NCBI RefSeq assembly: GCF_026191355.1
Contig: NZ_JAPHOQ010000003.1
Location: forward strand, 1 to 64,000
Direction: 5' to 3'
From: Legionella sheltonii
Lineage (GTDB): Bacteria > Pseudomonadota > Gammaproteobacteria > Legionellales > Legionellaceae
DNA: 64,000 nucleotides
The first letter of the stretch is position 1, and each line of letters starts with the position of its first letter. Below are positions 18,973 to 28,458 of this stretch, piece after piece. Both the position numbers and the translations under genes were made by a program. The notes under the pieces are model-generated. The model was not told the DNA's origin and searched no databases. It saw nothing but the letters and a program-made list of their open reading frames with translations.

Positions 18973-20943
18973 TTAAACAGAAGTATTACCTGACTTATTT
19001 TGTTCTTCTTGCAAACTATCTACCTCTATAGCAAGTGCAATTTGATTGGCGCATGATTCCAGAAGCTGTATTTTTTCAGGTGTTGTACAATCATCATTCT
19101 TGGTGGGTTGGACCCTTAAAACTCCCATGGTACCGCGTGCACCAAGTAACGGAATAAATAAGGCATTAGAAAAGGAGAGGGTATCAGTTCCCCATCCTGC
19201 TTTTTGTCCTAATTCAAACACCCATTGAGCAATGCTGTACTCTTTTTCATCCAATTCTTGATGTGATTTTGCGCTCGCTTGAACAACGAGTTTTCCATTT
19301 TTTGGTAACAACGCGATAATCTCGCAATGAAAAATTTCTGAAATATAATTAACCCCTGTTCTTAGTAATCTGACTATCCCTCGTGTTCTCGATAATCGCC
19401 GACTTAGGGTATATAAGGCAGAGGTTTGATATTCTGCAAGCCGTGCAATTTCTGATTGACGGCGGGTGACTAAAGTTAACTGGCAAATAAACAGCGCCAT
19501 AATGAACATCATAATCAAAGTGAAGAAATAATCGGATTGTGCCATGAGAAAGCTGTAATAGGGTGGAATAAACACATAATCATAGATTAAAATGCTGAGA
19601 ATAACTCCTGAAATTGCAGGTCCTGTACGTCCTAATAATGCAATGCAAATCATTCCTATTAAATAAACCAGAGTTAAACTGGTTTCGTTGACCAGAGGAT
19701 AAATTAAATAATTAATCAGTGTCGTGACCGTGACAATGCTGGTCGATAAAAGGTAATAGAACCATGGCGTCTTTGGTTTGGGAAGATTTTTACTCTTTGA
19801 TTTTTTTGATGCTATGGTCATGGTATAGACATCAATTTCACCACTATAGCGTAAAATTTCATCGGCCAAACTGCGAAAGAAAAAATTTCTCCATCGCGTA
19901 CGAATTTGTTTGCAGATCATAATGAGGGTGACATTTTGATCACGAGAAAAATTGATGACTTCTTTAACAAGGTCATAAGCCATTAAAATATGAGTTTCAG
20001 CCCCTAACTGTTCTGCAAAAAATAAATTCTTTATGGCTTGATTACGTTGCGTTCTAGATAATTGAATTCGTGTGGAATCTACATATACGGCAATCCAATC
20101 GGCTTGCAGACTGGTAGCCATTCTTTTGGCTGCTCGAATCAATTTATGTGACTCAGGACCTGGCCCCACGCAAACGAGTATCTTTTCCATAATGGGCCAA
20201 ATGTGTTTAATACCTTGACCTTGTCTGTATAAAAGTACCTGCGTATTCACCCGCTTTGCTAGAGTACGTAATGCCAATTCGCGTAAAGCCATTAGATTTC
20301 CTTTGCGAAAATAAAACTCTGCAGCAAGACGGGCTTGTTTGGGGACGTAGACTTTACCTTCGGACAGGCGTTTTAATAAATCTTCGGGGGCTAAGTCAAC
20401 TAACTCAATCGTATTCGCCCTTTCAATCATTGAGTCCGGGACTGTCTCTTGAACGGGGGCATGAATGATTTGTGAGACATCATCATTGAGGCTTTCTATG
20501 TGTTGAACATTGAGGGTGGTACATACATCAATTCCACGGTCTAATAGTTCTTTAATATCTTGCCAACGTTTTTTATGCCGTACACCACTAACATTTGTAT
20601 GTGCCATTTCATCCATGAGAATTAATCCTGGATTTCTTTTCAGGGCGGCATCCAAATCAAATTCTTGTATTTTTTTTCCGTGATAATCAATGGTTACTTT
20701 AGGTAAGATGACGAAATTTTTAAGTATTTCCTCAATTTCAATCCGTCCATGAGATTCGACAATACCGACTACGATATCTAATCCCTTAGCTTGCTCCTGC
20801 ATTGCTTCATGAAGCATGGAATGTGTTTTTCCAACTCCGGGTGCGGCACCAAGATAAATTTTGAGTTTACCACGTTGTTTTTGTTGTTCCTCTTCTAATA
20901 CTTGTTGTAGTAATGCATTAGGATCAGGGCGTTTGTCGGTCAT
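18973..20943 (-). CDS. kdpD: KdpD-like K+/turgor sensor lacking the histidine kinase domain
   Basis: A 656-residue protein with the N-terminal KdpD domain (Walker A GAAPGVGKTHS, Walker B ILMDEMAHTN), a universal-stress-like domain (about 245-365), a DUF4118 four-helix membrane domain (about 395-490) and a GAF domain (about 505-640). It then stops at NKSGNTSV. E. coli KdpD is about 890 residues and continues into HisKA and HATPase domains; no H-box or ATPase motifs are present here. The TAA stop lies outside the IS and its target duplication, so the IS did not create it. No kdpE is seen in the window. It overlaps kdpC by four bases. It probably senses without phosphorylating. Confidence 0.88.
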   Translation of the reverse strand: MTDKRPDPNALLQQVLEEEQQKQRGKLKIYLGAAPGVGKTHSMLHEAMQEQAKGLDIVVGIVESHGRIEIEEILKNFVILPKVTIDYHGKKIQEFDLDAALKRNPGLILMDEMAHTNVSGVRHKKRWQDIKELLDRGIDVCTTLNVQHIESLNDDVSQIIHAPVQETVPDSMIERANTIELVDLAPEDLLKRLSEGKVYVPKQARLAAEFYFRKGNLMALRELALRTLAKRVNTQVLLYRQGQGIKHIWPIMEKILVCVGPGPESHKLIRAAKRMATSLQADWIAVYVDSTRIQLSRTQRNQAIKNLFFAEQLGAETHILMAYDLVKEVINFSRDQNVTLIMICKQIRTRWRNFFFRSLADEILRYSGEIDVYTMTIASKKSKSKNLPKPKTPWFYYLLSTSIVTVTTLINYLIYPLVNETSLTLVYLIGMICIALLGRTGPAISGVILSILIYDYVFIPPYYSFLMAQSDYFFTLIMMFIMALFICQLTLVTRRQSEIARLAEYQTSALYTLSRRLSRTRGIVRLLRTGVNYISEIFHCEIIALLPKNGKLVVQASAKSHQELDEKEYSIAQWVFELGQKAGWGTDTLSFSNALFIPLLGARGTMGVLRVQPTKNDDCTTPEKIQLLESCANQIALAIEVDSLQEEQNKSGNTSV

Positions 20944-21545
20944 TGAGTTGTCCTTAGATGATCCAGAGCTAAATTGAGCTCCAATACGTTGATTCGTGGT
21001 TCTCCTAAAAGATGCAGGGTACGTTTTTTTATTAACTGATTTACTAATCCTTGAATTTCTTGTTCTGAAATATGGCGTGCTTTGGCAATACGAGGAATCT
21101 GATATAAGGCTGCGAGTGGACTTATTTCAGGGTCCAATCCACTAGCCGATGCAGTAACTAAATCTACTGGTACTAATTGTCTGGTCTCATTTTGATCTGC
21201 CAAAGTATATTGTCGAAGCGCAGCGATTCGTTTTTTTACCGTATCCAAAAATTCGGGGTTAGAAGGTCCCATATTTGAACCTGAAGAATTCGTTGCATTA
21301 TAGGGAAATGGGGTGGTGGCGGAGGGGCGTCCCCAAAAATAATAGGGTGCATCAAAATATTGTCCAATCAGTGTAGAACCAATCGGATGGCCATTGTTCC
21401 ATAACAAACTACCATTTGCTTGATAAGGGAAAAATAGCTGGGCTAATGCGGTAACCAGTGCTGGATAAATTAAGCCAGTCAGAATTGAAAAGAGAAGTAG
21501 AAATATTAAGGCAGTTTTTATTTGTTTTAGAGTTTCTAGAACCAT
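20940..21545 (-). CDS. kdpC: Potassium-transporting ATPase subunit C
   Basis: A 201-residue single-span subunit of the KdpFABC pump. The N-terminal membrane helix is about residues 12-36. The conserved GSTLIGQYFDAPYYFWGRPSAT and NSSGSNMGPSNP segments follow, then DLVTASASGLDPEISP. It assists nucleotide binding by KdpB. It starts 4 bases after the kdpB stop and overlaps kdpD. Confidence 0.95.
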   Translation of the reverse strand: MVLETLKQIKTALIFLLLFSILTGLIYPALVTALAQLFFPYQANGSLLWNNGHPIGSTLIGQYFDAPYYFWGRPSATTPFPYNATNSSGSNMGPSNPEFLDTVKKRIAALRQYTLADQNETRQLVPVDLVTASASGLDPEISPLAALYQIPRIAKARHISEQEIQGLVNQLIKKRTLHLLGEPRINVLELNLALDHLRTTQ

Positions 21546-21549
21546 TTTT

Positions 21550-23619
21550 TTATCCTGTTAAACCCAACGCTGTTATGAGTAAATCAATCATTTTAATGCC
21601 GATAAAAGGAACGATTAATCCACCTAACCCATAGATAATTACATTATTTCTGAGGAGTTGTGCCGCAGGAAGTCGGCGGTATTTTACTCCATGTAACGCT
21701 AAAGGAATGAGGAAAATAATGATAAGCGCATTAAAAATTACTGTGGAAAGCACTGCAGTTTGTGGCGTTTCAAGGTGCATGATATTGAGTACACGCAGTG
21801 CGGGATAAGTACTGGCAAACGCAGCGGGTAAGATGGCAAAATATTTGGCAATGTCATTCGCAATACTAAAAGTCGTTAGGGCGCCGCGCGTCATAAGTAA
21901 CTGCTTACCTATTTCAACTACTTCAATTAACTTAGTTGGATTTGAATCCAGATCAACCAAATTGCCTGCTTCTTTTGCGGCTTGTGTTCCTGAATTCATC
22001 GCTACCGCAACGTCAGCTTGAGCCAGTGCAGGTGCATCGTTGGTCCCATCACCGGTCATTGCTACTAAATGACCTTGAGCTTGTAAGTCACGAATCAATT
22101 TAAGTTTATCTTCGGGTTTTGCATTGGCTAGAAAATCATCCACGCCCGCTTCACCGGCGATTGAGGCCGCAGTTAGAGGATTATCGCCGGTCACCATGAT
22201 GGTTTTAATCCCCATTTGTCTTAGCTGGGCAAATCGTTCATGAATTCCCCCCTTAATGATGTCTTTAAGGCGAACAATTCCTAAGACGTTTTTTCCTTCT
22301 GCCACAACCAGGGCTGTGCTTCCTTGGCGTGAAATAATTTCTACATTAGTTTTTACATTTTCAGGAACGTTACCTCCCAGCTCATTGATGTATTCTTCGA
22401 TGGCTTCGGAGGAACCTTTACGAATTTGTCGGACTCCAAGATTCGCGCCACTCATACGGGTTTGTGCTGTAAAAGGAATAAACGTTGCATCCAGTTCGGC
22501 AAGTGCTCTGCCGCGTAACTTATATTTTCTTTTAGCAAGAATAACAATACTTCGGCCTTCGGGTGTTTCATCAGCAAGAGAAGCGAGTTGAGCTGCGTCA
22601 GCTAAATCCTTGACATCGACGCCTTCTGCAGGAATAAATTCAGTTGCCTGTCGGTTACCTAAAGTAATCGTTCCGGTTTTATCCAGCAATAAAACGTCAA
22701 TATCTCCAGCCGCTTCAACCGCGCGTCCAGATAAGGCAATCACATTGGCCTGAATCATGCGATCCATGCCAGAAATACCAATGGCTGAAAGGAGCCCGCC
22801 AATCGTTGTTGGTGCCAAACAAACAAAAAGAGCAACAAGCACTGTGATAGAAATTGCTGAACCTGCTTTAGTGACGGACACACTAAACATTGAAAAAGAG
22901 AGCAGGGTACTACAAACGACCAGGAACACGATGGTTAATGCAGCAAGTAAGATCGTCAATGCAAGTTCATTCGGTGTTTTTTGTCTTTTAGCACCTTCTA
23001 CCAGAGCAATCATCCGATCCAAGAAGGTTTCACCCGGATTAGAGGTAATACGGATGATAAGCCAATCTGAGATAATTTGAGTACCTCCGGTTACTGCGCT
23101 TCGATCCCCGCCGCTTTCACGAATTACCGGGGCGCTCTCTCCGGTGATGGCACTTTCATTAACTGAAGCAATTCCTTCAATAATCTCCCCATCACTGGGA
23201 ATAAAATCACCTGCCTCAACCAAAACCAAATCCCCTGCACGTAATTGCACGGATGGAATTATTGTGAATTTTGCACTTTTAGATGCCTTAGCTAATTTTT
23301 TGGCTTGAATTTCTTGCCGTGCGCGACGCAACTCTTCTGCCTGTGCCTTACCCCGACCTTCTGCCATAGCTTCTGCGAAATTAGCAAACAGGAGTGTAAA
23401 CCAAAGCCATAAACTGATAGCTAGAATAAACCACGGTGCAGCTTCTCCATTCGCTATCAGTGCTTGTATAAAAAGGACTGTAGTGACAATTGAACTCACA
23501 TATACAGTAAACATGACCGGGTTTTTTATTTGGTTGTGAGGGGCTAATTTTAAAAATGAATCCAGAAGCGCGCCTCTAATAATGCTAAAATCCCAAATAG
23601 AATGTGATTTAGTTGCCAT
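21550..23619 (-). CDS. kdpB: Potassium-transporting P-type ATPase subunit B
   Basis: A 689-residue P-type ATPase that energises K+ uptake. The phosphorylated Asp is in [14 protein letters not shown], the actuator motif TGES is in [10 protein letters not shown], and the hinge motifs [14 protein letters not shown] and [18 protein letters not shown] are intact. Membrane helices flank these domains. It overlaps the kdpA stop by 11 bases. All catalytic motifs are present, so the pump appears functional. Confidence 0.97.
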   Translation of the reverse strand: MATKSHSIWDFSIIRGALLDSFLKLAPHNQIKNPVMFTVYVSSIVTTVLFIQALIANGEAAPWFILAISLWLWFTLLFANFAEAMAEGRGKAQAEELRRARQEIQAKKLAKASKSAKFTIIPSVQLRAGDLVLVEAGDFIPSDGEIIEGIASVNESAITGESAPVIRESGGDRSAVTGGTQIISDWLIIRITSNPGETFLDRMIALVEGAKRQKTPNELALTILLAALTIVFLVVCSTLLSFSMFSVSVTKAGSAISITVLVALFVCLAPTTIGGLLSAIGISGMDRMIQANVIALSGRAVEAAGDIDVLLLDKTGTITLGNRQATEFIPAEGVDVKDLADAAQLASLADETPEGRSIVILAKRKYKLRGRALAELDATFIPFTAQTRMSGANLGVRQIRKGSSEAIEEYINELGGNVPENVKTNVEIISRQGSTALVVAEGKNVLGIVRLKDIIKGGIHERFAQLRQMGIKTIMVTGDNPLTAASIAGEAGVDDFLANAKPEDKLKLIRDLQAQGHLVAMTGDGTNDAPALAQADVAVAMNSGTQAAKEAGNLVDLDSNPTKLIEVVEIGKQLLMTRGALTTFSIANDIAKYFAILPAAFASTYPALRVLNIMHLETPQTAVLSTVIFNALIIIFLIPLALHGVKYRRLPAAQLLRNNVIIYGLGGLIVPFIGIKMIDLLITALGLTG

Positions 23620-25426
23620 ATTTCCCCCAAAGCATCAAATGCTCCACAATAGGACCCAGAGCAAGTGCTGGAAAAAAAGATAATGCGCTGATAACAATGA
23701 CAATACAAATCAATAAAGTAACAAAAAGAGGGGTATGAGTGGTTAATGTGCCCAAGCTGCTGGGAATTCTTTTTTTTCTAACGAGCGAACCTGCAATTGC
23801 AAGTGCAGGAATAGCTAGCCAATATCGACTGATCAACATCAGCACGCCACCGATAATATTATAAAAAGGGGTGTTGGCATCTAAACCCGCAAAAGCACTC
23901 CCATTATTATTTCCCATAGACGTAAATGCATAAAGTATTTCTGTAAAACCATGTTCCCCAGGATTTGCGATGGAGTTTGTTCCAGCAGGAGTTACTGAAG
24001 CATAGGCTGTTGTAATGAGGACAATTAGAGGCATAATTAAAACAGCGATGGAGGCCATTTTCATCTCAAAAGGCTCAATTTTTTTACCTAAATACTCAGG
24101 AGTTCTGCCAACCATAAGTCCTGCAATAAATACAGTAAGAATAACCATCATTAACATTCCATATAGCCCGGAACCAACGCCGCCAAAACTGACTTCTCCT
24201 AAATGCATCATCCATAAAGGAACAAATCCTCCTAGGGGAGTAAATGAATCGAGCATGGAGTTTACTGAACCGTTAGAGGCTGCTGTTGTAGCTGTTGCCC
24301 AAATTGCTGAATTGACAATACCAAAACGTGTTTCCTTACCCTCCATATTACCGGCAGGATAAAGTTCAGATTTGACGATAGGGTCAATCCCCATTTGTTG
24401 AAATGAGGGATTTCCTGCTTGCTCGACTGCAACTTCGAATATTAACCATGGAACAAAAAGAATGGCCATGGCGATTAATATAGCCCAGCCTTGCCTTTTA
24501 TCGCGAGCCATAGTGCCAAACGTAAAACAAAAAGCGGCAGGAATGAGCAGGATTGCTACCATTTCCAGAAAATTGGTCAATGGAGTAGGATTTTCAAATG
24601 GGTGAGCAGAGTTAGTATTAAAAAAACCACCACCATTTGTACCCAGTTGTTTAATGGCAACTTGTGAGGCTACCGGCCCCATAGGAATGATTTGTTCGGT
24701 TATTTTTACCGGTGTTGTTTCAGGGTTGCCTAGGTTATCCAATACCGTTTTACCTGTTGCATCTGTTATTGTCTGTTTGCAGGTAAAGGGGTACGGTAAG
24801 CTTATTTTTTGATAGGGTTTAAAATTCTGAATGACTCCCTGAGAACACAGAATAAGTGCCAAAATTAAAGATAACGGCAATAAGATATAAAGTATTCCAC
24901 GTACTGTATCCACCCAGAAATTTCCCAGGGTGTTCTTTTCATTTTTTACGATACCTCGTATTAGTGCAATGAGTAACGACATGCCTGTCGCTGCTGAGAT
25001 AAAATTTTGTGTGGTTAGTGCGACCATTTGTGTAAAATAACTCATCGTGGTTTCACCACTATAGGCTTGCCAATTGGAGTTGGTGGCAAAGCTTGCTGCA
25101 GTATTAAATGCAAGATCAGGCGATGGGGAAGTAAACTCCTGAGGATTCAGTGGGAGATAAAATTGAATACGTTGTATGAGGTAAACGAACAGTAATCCAA
25201 CTAAATTAACGAAGAGCATGGTTGATAAATAGGTTTTCCATCCCATTTCCTCTTGAGTACGAATACCACAAATCCTGTAGGTCAATTGTTCAAACGGTCT
25301 TAAAACGGCATCTAATAAACAGGGACGTCCTTGATAGACTTGGGCCATATACCAACCTAATGGTTTTACAAGCAGTAATAGGAAGATGAAATAAAATGCA
25401 ATTTGCAGAAAACCAACTTTAGTCAT
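23609..25426 (-). CDS. kdpA: Potassium-transporting ATPase subunit A
   Basis: A 605-residue K+-channel-like subunit. Selectivity-filter-like segments are visible, for example [34 protein letters not shown] and [13 protein letters not shown]. About ten membrane helices are present. It is longer than the E. coli protein (557), partly through a periplasmic insertion around residues 205-240 ([12 protein letters not shown] region). It follows kdpF by 37 bases in the kdp operon. Confidence 0.96.
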   Translation of the reverse strand: MTKVGFLQIAFYFIFLLLLVKPLGWYMAQVYQGRPCLLDAVLRPFEQLTYRICGIRTQEEMGWKTYLSTMLFVNLVGLLFVYLIQRIQFYLPLNPQEFTSPSPDLAFNTAASFATNSNWQAYSGETTMSYFTQMVALTTQNFISAATGMSLLIALIRGIVKNEKNTLGNFWVDTVRGILYILLPLSLILALILCSQGVIQNFKPYQKISLPYPFTCKQTITDATGKTVLDNLGNPETTPVKITEQIIPMGPVASQVAIKQLGTNGGGFFNTNSAHPFENPTPLTNFLEMVAILLIPAAFCFTFGTMARDKRQGWAILIAMAILFVPWLIFEVAVEQAGNPSFQQMGIDPIVKSELYPAGNMEGKETRFGIVNSAIWATATTAASNGSVNSMLDSFTPLGGFVPLWMMHLGEVSFGGVGSGLYGMLMMVILTVFIAGLMVGRTPEYLGKKIEPFEMKMASIAVLIMPLIVLITTAYASVTPAGTNSIANPGEHGFTEILYAFTSMGNNNGSAFAGLDANTPFYNIIGGVLMLISRYWLAIPALAIAGSLVRKKRIPSSLGTLTTHTPLFVTLLICIVIVISALSFFPALALGPIVEHLMLWGKYGN

Positions 25427-25463
25427 AAGGGGTCCATTCCCATTTTAAATTAAATCGGTTAGC

Positions 25464-25550
25464 CTAGAATAACTCGGGTTTGAATAACACAATTAACAAA
25501 TAAATTAACAAACATAAAGCAATTATTCCGCAGCTTAAATACAAACTCAT
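25464..25550 (-). CDS. kdpF: KdpF small subunit
   Basis: A 28-residue single-helix peptide (starts MSLYLSCGIIALC, ends FKPELF) lying immediately upstream of kdpA. AAGGAG is 6 bases before the ATG. KdpF is a roughly 29-residue lipid-like stabiliser of the KdpABC complex, and size, hydrophobicity and position all agree. Its start overlaps the stop of another tiny upstream frame (ATGA). It is easily missed by gene finders. Confidence 0.85.
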   Translation of the reverse strand: MSLYLSCGIIALCLLIYLLIVLFKPELF

Positions 25551-25642
25551 GATTCACTCCTTGCTAGATAATCAAAGAATCGGATTAGCCCAAAGGATAA
25601 GCTAAAAAAGAATAGGATAAGAAAAATTAATAAAATATCCAT
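25547..25642 (-). CDS. 31-residue membrane microprotein at head of kdp operon
   Basis: An ATG at 25642 opens a frame for a very hydrophobic N-terminal helix (MDILLIFLILFFFSLSFG) followed by a charged tail ending ARSES. Its TGA overlaps the kdpF ATG (ATGA), so the two would be translationally coupled. Small unnamed membrane peptides of this kind occur upstream of kdpF in other proteobacteria. The ribosome binding site is weak. The coding call rests on hydrophobic composition, overlap and position. Confidence 0.55.
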   Translation of the reverse strand: MDILLIFLILFFFSLSFGLIRFFDYLARSES

Positions 25643-25872
25643 TTGCTTGAGTGTCCATTATAGAAGTATGTATTTAATTATAATTCAGGTTTTAACTGTT
25701 TGATTATAGTGGTTATACATTAAAAAAAACAATCGAACAAAATGAGTGGGTATTATAGTCTGGGTGAAGCCCCCTTAGAACCTCGTCATGACGAGTGCCG
25801 TGAGGGATAACAGGAAGCTGCTAAACAGCACCAAAACTCATAATCATAATTTACACAGGGACATAGAAATGA

Positions 25873-25899
25873 AAAAGGGCGTATTTTAAACGCCCTTTT
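25873..25899. terminator. Bidirectional rho-independent terminator
   Basis: AAAAGGGCGT and ACGCCCTTTT form a 10-bp stem around a 7-base loop, with U-runs on either strand. It lies 13 bases after the 3' end of the minus-strand 6S RNA and is well placed to end it before the kdp promoter region. Confidence 0.85.
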
Positions 25900-25911
25900 A
25901 TGAAATTTGGG

Positions 25912-26060
25912 ATAGACAGTAAGATTGAGTACAGTCCTTTTTACCAAGGTGGACTCCTCTGGAGTGTTTTAGGCTTCTTAGTACTTGCTAAGCTTGCGCA
26001 CCGCACTCTCACTCTGGCTCCCAAAGTAATAATGTTGGCTGAACAATGTGTACTGTCTAT
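25912..26060 (-). ncRNA. ssrS: 6S RNA
   Basis: The minus-strand transcript would begin ATAGACAGTA and end TACTGTCTAT, a perfect 10-bp closing stem. Internally it carries AGAAGCCTAAAAC followed about 20 bases later by CACCTTGG. This matches the conserved core of E. coli 6S RNA as I remember it (AGAAGCCTTAAAAC ... CACCTTGAACC). Other arms on the two sides of the molecule can also pair, as in the long 6S rod. 6S RNA mimics an open promoter and sequesters the housekeeping RNA polymerase holoenzyme in stationary phase. A matching promoter lies upstream and a terminator directly downstream. The length of about 149 nt is short compared with E. coli (about 184). Confidence 0.85.
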
Positions 26061-26066
26061 GATTCT

Positions 26067-26095
26067 ATGATAGGCCAATATGCGTTCTATTGCCA
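26067..26095 (-). promoter_or_regulatory. Promoter of the 6S RNA gene
   Basis: On the minus strand TGGCAA (26090-26095) and TATCAT (26067-26072) are separated by 17 bases, placing the start point at about 26060, exactly where the 6S closing stem begins. Confidence 0.65.
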
Positions 26096-26170
26096 CTTGA
26101 TTTTGCTGGTTTTTTGCAAAGATTTCGTTAAAATTGAACAGGTATTTGTTAATGTGTTGAATTAATGAAG

Positions 26171-26211
26171 AAAATTTAGCCTGGATTTTCGCTGCGCTGC
26201 ACCCAGGCTAA
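26171..26211 (-). terminator. Terminator of the CAP-domain gene
   Basis: Just past the stop codon at 26219, minus-strand TTAGCCTGG pairs with CCAGGCTAA around an 18-base loop and is followed by ATTTT. The loop contains a GCAGCGCAGCG stretch that may extend the structure. Confidence 0.6.
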
Positions 26212-26218
26212 CGAATCT

Positions 26219-26773
26219 TTAACTACGACGCTGAATACCAAAAAAGGGGACGCCAATGTAAGTTCTTCTTGCTGCGTGTCTTTGCGGTGGATTCTTGCTT
26301 GTTTGTAGAAAAATTTGGGTATAATAAAGTTTGCCTTGTTTGTCACGAGCAACACCTATCCCAGTAATATTATAATTACCCATGATATTTTTTCGATGTC
26401 CTGGGCTACGAACCCATTGGCTAACTACGATTTGAGCCGTTTTGTAGTTGTATGCGACATTCTCGGCGCCGCCGCCAGTATTTTTAATTTGAGAACGCAG
26501 TTTGGCAATACGCTTTCCAAAGTCCTGATGGCCAAAAGGCATACGATGGTTGGCCATATCCTGAGAGTGTTGTTTGGCTTGAATTACAATCTTATTATCC
26601 ATTGTAAGCTTAGATAAGCCGTGTTGCTGTCGGTATTGGTTTATATAGAATAAAACAGCGTTTTGAATGGCGGTATCATTTTCTACAGGCTTTGCTGCAG
26701 AGCTTGCATAAGCACAGGTAAATAAATTAAAAAAAAGCGCGCTTAAAATAATTATTTTGGTTTTTAAAGACAT
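26219..26773 (-). CDS. CAP/SCP-domain secreted protein
   Basis: A 184-residue protein with a signal peptide (about residues 1-24, cleavage near AYASS). A CAP (SCP/PR-1) domain follows at about 36-160, with ILYINQYRQQHGL-type start, the His in QAKQHSQDMA, the motif FGHQDFG, GAENVAYNY, and SPGHRKNIMGNYNITGIGVA. Bacterial CAP proteins are extracytoplasmic and some bind lipids or peptidoglycan fragments. A basic C-terminal tail ends with PFFGIQRRS. It is a single-gene unit with its own terminator. Confidence 0.88.
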   Translation of the reverse strand: MSLKTKIIILSALFFNLFTCAYASSAAKPVENDTAIQNAVLFYINQYRQQHGLSKLTMDNKIVIQAKQHSQDMANHRMPFGHQDFGKRIAKLRSQIKNTGGGAENVAYNYKTAQIVVSQWVRSPGHRKNIMGNYNITGIGVARDKQGKLYYTQIFLQTSKNPPQRHAARRTYIGVPFFGIQRRS

Positions 26774-26919
26774 GGTATTCTCTTCAACTGGAATAAAGGA
26801 AGGGAATGGTGACTAAAAAAAGTTCATTTGTCTAGACTTGGAATGGGTTAAATAAAATCAAAATAAAAAAATAATATTCATTTTGATTTAAAAAACAAAC
26901 AAGGCTTTGAGAATATAAG

Positions 26920-27189
26920 TTAATGGCTTAAATTGGCTATAGCATCTTTTAAATCTTCAACCTCACCGGAATAATGAAAGTAAATACGTTTTTTTGAACA
27001 GTCTATGATGCAAAGTGGTTCTTGTGGTTGATCACCAAATTGTTTAAATACCCAAAATATTCCATTGCTATGCTGGTTTTCTATTTCTTTTAGCAAGTCC
27101 ACCATTTTAGCATTCTCCAATGCAGAATGTGGGCAATTCAAACCTGATGCGCTGTGCGTTATTTTATAGGCATAATGTTGTTCTTTCAT
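26920..27189 (-). CDS. Small conserved-looking protein, 89 aa
   Basis: A soluble 89-residue protein with no signal peptide, rich in His and Gln. The second half looks like a small alpha/beta unit (FWVFKQFGDQPQEPLCIIDC, then KRIYFHYSG). I do not recognise a family. The start at 27189 has GGGAG about 6 bases upstream. It is monocistronic between the OMP-like gene and the CAP gene. Confidence 0.6.
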   Translation of the reverse strand: MKEQHYAYKITHSASGLNCPHSALENAKMVDLLKEIENQHSNGIFWVFKQFGDQPQEPLCIIDCSKKRIYFHYSGEVEDLKDAIANLSH

Positions 27190-27329
27190 GATAATACTCC
27201 CTGAAAATCAATGGAGAAGAGGACCTATTTGCTTACATTATAGTCTAGGAAAAGCCACATTTGGCGCATCTTGCGTGAAAAGGATTCTCAATCTGTACAC
27301 CCATCTGACTTTTATCCGGAATCTTTTGC

Positions 27330-27371
27330 CATCATCCCGAACGCAGTGAGAAATCTCCCGGGATGACGGGG
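27330..27371. repeat. Dispersed palindromic repeat, short copy
   Basis: CATCATCCCGAACGC and the partner CGGGATGACGGGG form a stem with internal GAAATCTCC. It lies immediately after the stop of the minus-strand OMP-like gene and may serve as its terminator when read from the other strand. It is the same family as the copies at 17702 and 59930. Confidence 0.6.
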
Positions 27372-27375
27372 ATTT

Positions 27376-28008
27376 TTAAAGGTTAACCGATAAACCCAGG
27401 AGAACGGCGTGTAATGTAGGGATGTTAGATAACTGCTCTTTTTTAGAATAAGTTTCCAAATGAAAATTTGGACCATTACCACTAAATATTCCTTGATACA
27501 ACAAACTTAGGCTAGCCAAAGCAGTAATTGGATAACCAAAACCTGCTTGTATTTCGCCAGCTAATTGGGAGATGTCATTAAGAGGAACACGATCGTCACG
27601 CCAATGCCGATAAGCCAGCCCCCCTTTTAATTGGGCAAAAAAAGAACTATTTCCCAGGGGGTCGCTTTTGGTGGTAATTAATAAATCCAGCGTAGGAGCA
27701 AGAGTAGTTTGCATGGGTATCCATTTTTTAAGTGCATGGAGTGTTTCTCGGGTCATGTTTAATTTTATCCGAGTCCCAGTTTGCAGTCCTAATTCCAAGC
27801 CTAATGCAATATTTCCTGCAAGCATCATTTCATTAGCCAGGGCTAATCGTCCTATTGGAGCATTTTTGTCTCTGGAAGAGATTTGGTAATTGCCTGTGCC
27901 TGCACTCGCAGTAACAGACCATGGTTGATCTTGTGATGTTAGTTTAGGGAAATAATCACCAGCGATTGCATTAAATGATAATAAAATTCCTATTATAATT
28001 AATTTCAT
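27376..28008 (-). CDS. Outer-membrane beta-barrel-like protein
   Basis: A 210-residue protein with an N-terminal signal peptide (MKLIIIGILLSFNAIAG). The mature sequence has alternating amphipathic stretches and ends with the pattern LLGLSVNL, consistent with a small eight-strand barrel of the OmpW/OmpA-like kind often seen in Legionella. No enzymatic motif is visible. The family call rests on composition only. Confidence 0.6.
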   Translation of the reverse strand: MKLIIIGILLSFNAIAGDYFPKLTSQDQPWSVTASAGTGNYQISSRDKNAPIGRLALANEMMLAGNIALGLELGLQTGTRIKLNMTRETLHALKKWIPMQTTLAPTLDLLITTKSDPLGNSSFFAQLKGGLAYRHWRDDRVPLNDISQLAGEIQAGFGYPITALASLSLLYQGIFSGNGPNFHLETYSKKEQLSNIPTLHAVLLGLSVNL

Positions 28009-28120
28009 ATGCCATATCCCTAAATGAATTGTTCATAATCATACTTTTGCATGCCAATAATTTGAATTTTTTAGCCCCTAGTTCCATCACTGCAAAAGTA
28101 CCTATGGGAATAGTAAACAT

Positions 28121-28163
28121 AAAAAAACGGTAGGCACTTTAAGCATAATTTAACCGTTTTTTT
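28121..28163 (-). terminator. Terminator of the tRNA-Ser gene
   Basis: AAAAAAACGGT and ACCGTTTTTTT form an 11-bp arm pair around a 21-base loop, followed by the U-run on the minus strand, nine bases after the tRNA 3' end. Confidence 0.7.
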
Positions 28164-28171
28164 ATTGAATT

Positions 28172-28259
28172 TGGCGGAGAGAGAGGGATTCGAACCCTCG
28201 ATACGTTGCCGTATACACACTTTCCAGGCGTGCGCCTTCGACCGCTCGGCCATCTCTCC
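28172..28259 (-). tRNA. tRNA-Ser(GGA)
   Basis: The minus strand starts GGAGAGATGGCCGAGCGG and ends with acceptor TCTCTCC, discriminator G and an encoded CCA. The anticodon loop CTGGAAA gives anticodon GGA (codons UCC/UCU). A long variable arm and GGTTCGAATCC T-arm are present, typical of a class II serine tRNA of 88 nt including CCA. Confidence 0.97.
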
Positions 28260-28383
28260 AATTCGGGCAAGCTTATACAGGTCGGATAATAAAATCAACC
28301 CTTGTACGGGCCTAAATTGATAACTTATCTACATAATTTATAATTGATATTGTATATACTATTAATAAATGGCTCTAAAGTCT

Positions 28384-28433
28384 GTTAACAATTCATTTTA
28401 ATTGTTTGCTTTTAGGCCAAGCAAATTGTTAAC
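28384..28433. promoter_or_regulatory. Nested inverted repeat upstream of secreted-protein gene
   Basis: GTTAACAATT at 28384-28393 pairs with AATTGTTAAC at 28424-28433, and an inner TTTGCTT (28405-28411) pairs with AAGCAAA (28419-28425, sharing two bases with the outer arm). The structure ends 25 bases before the ATG at 28459. It could be a 5'-leader structure or an operator. Confidence 0.4.
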
Positions 28434-28458
28434 ACGCACCATTTAAAAGGATTAAATT

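Noticed and set aside
28071..28298. 75-codon frame on the minus strand
   Set aside because: It runs through the tRNA-Ser gene and its terminator, so it is a shadow frame.
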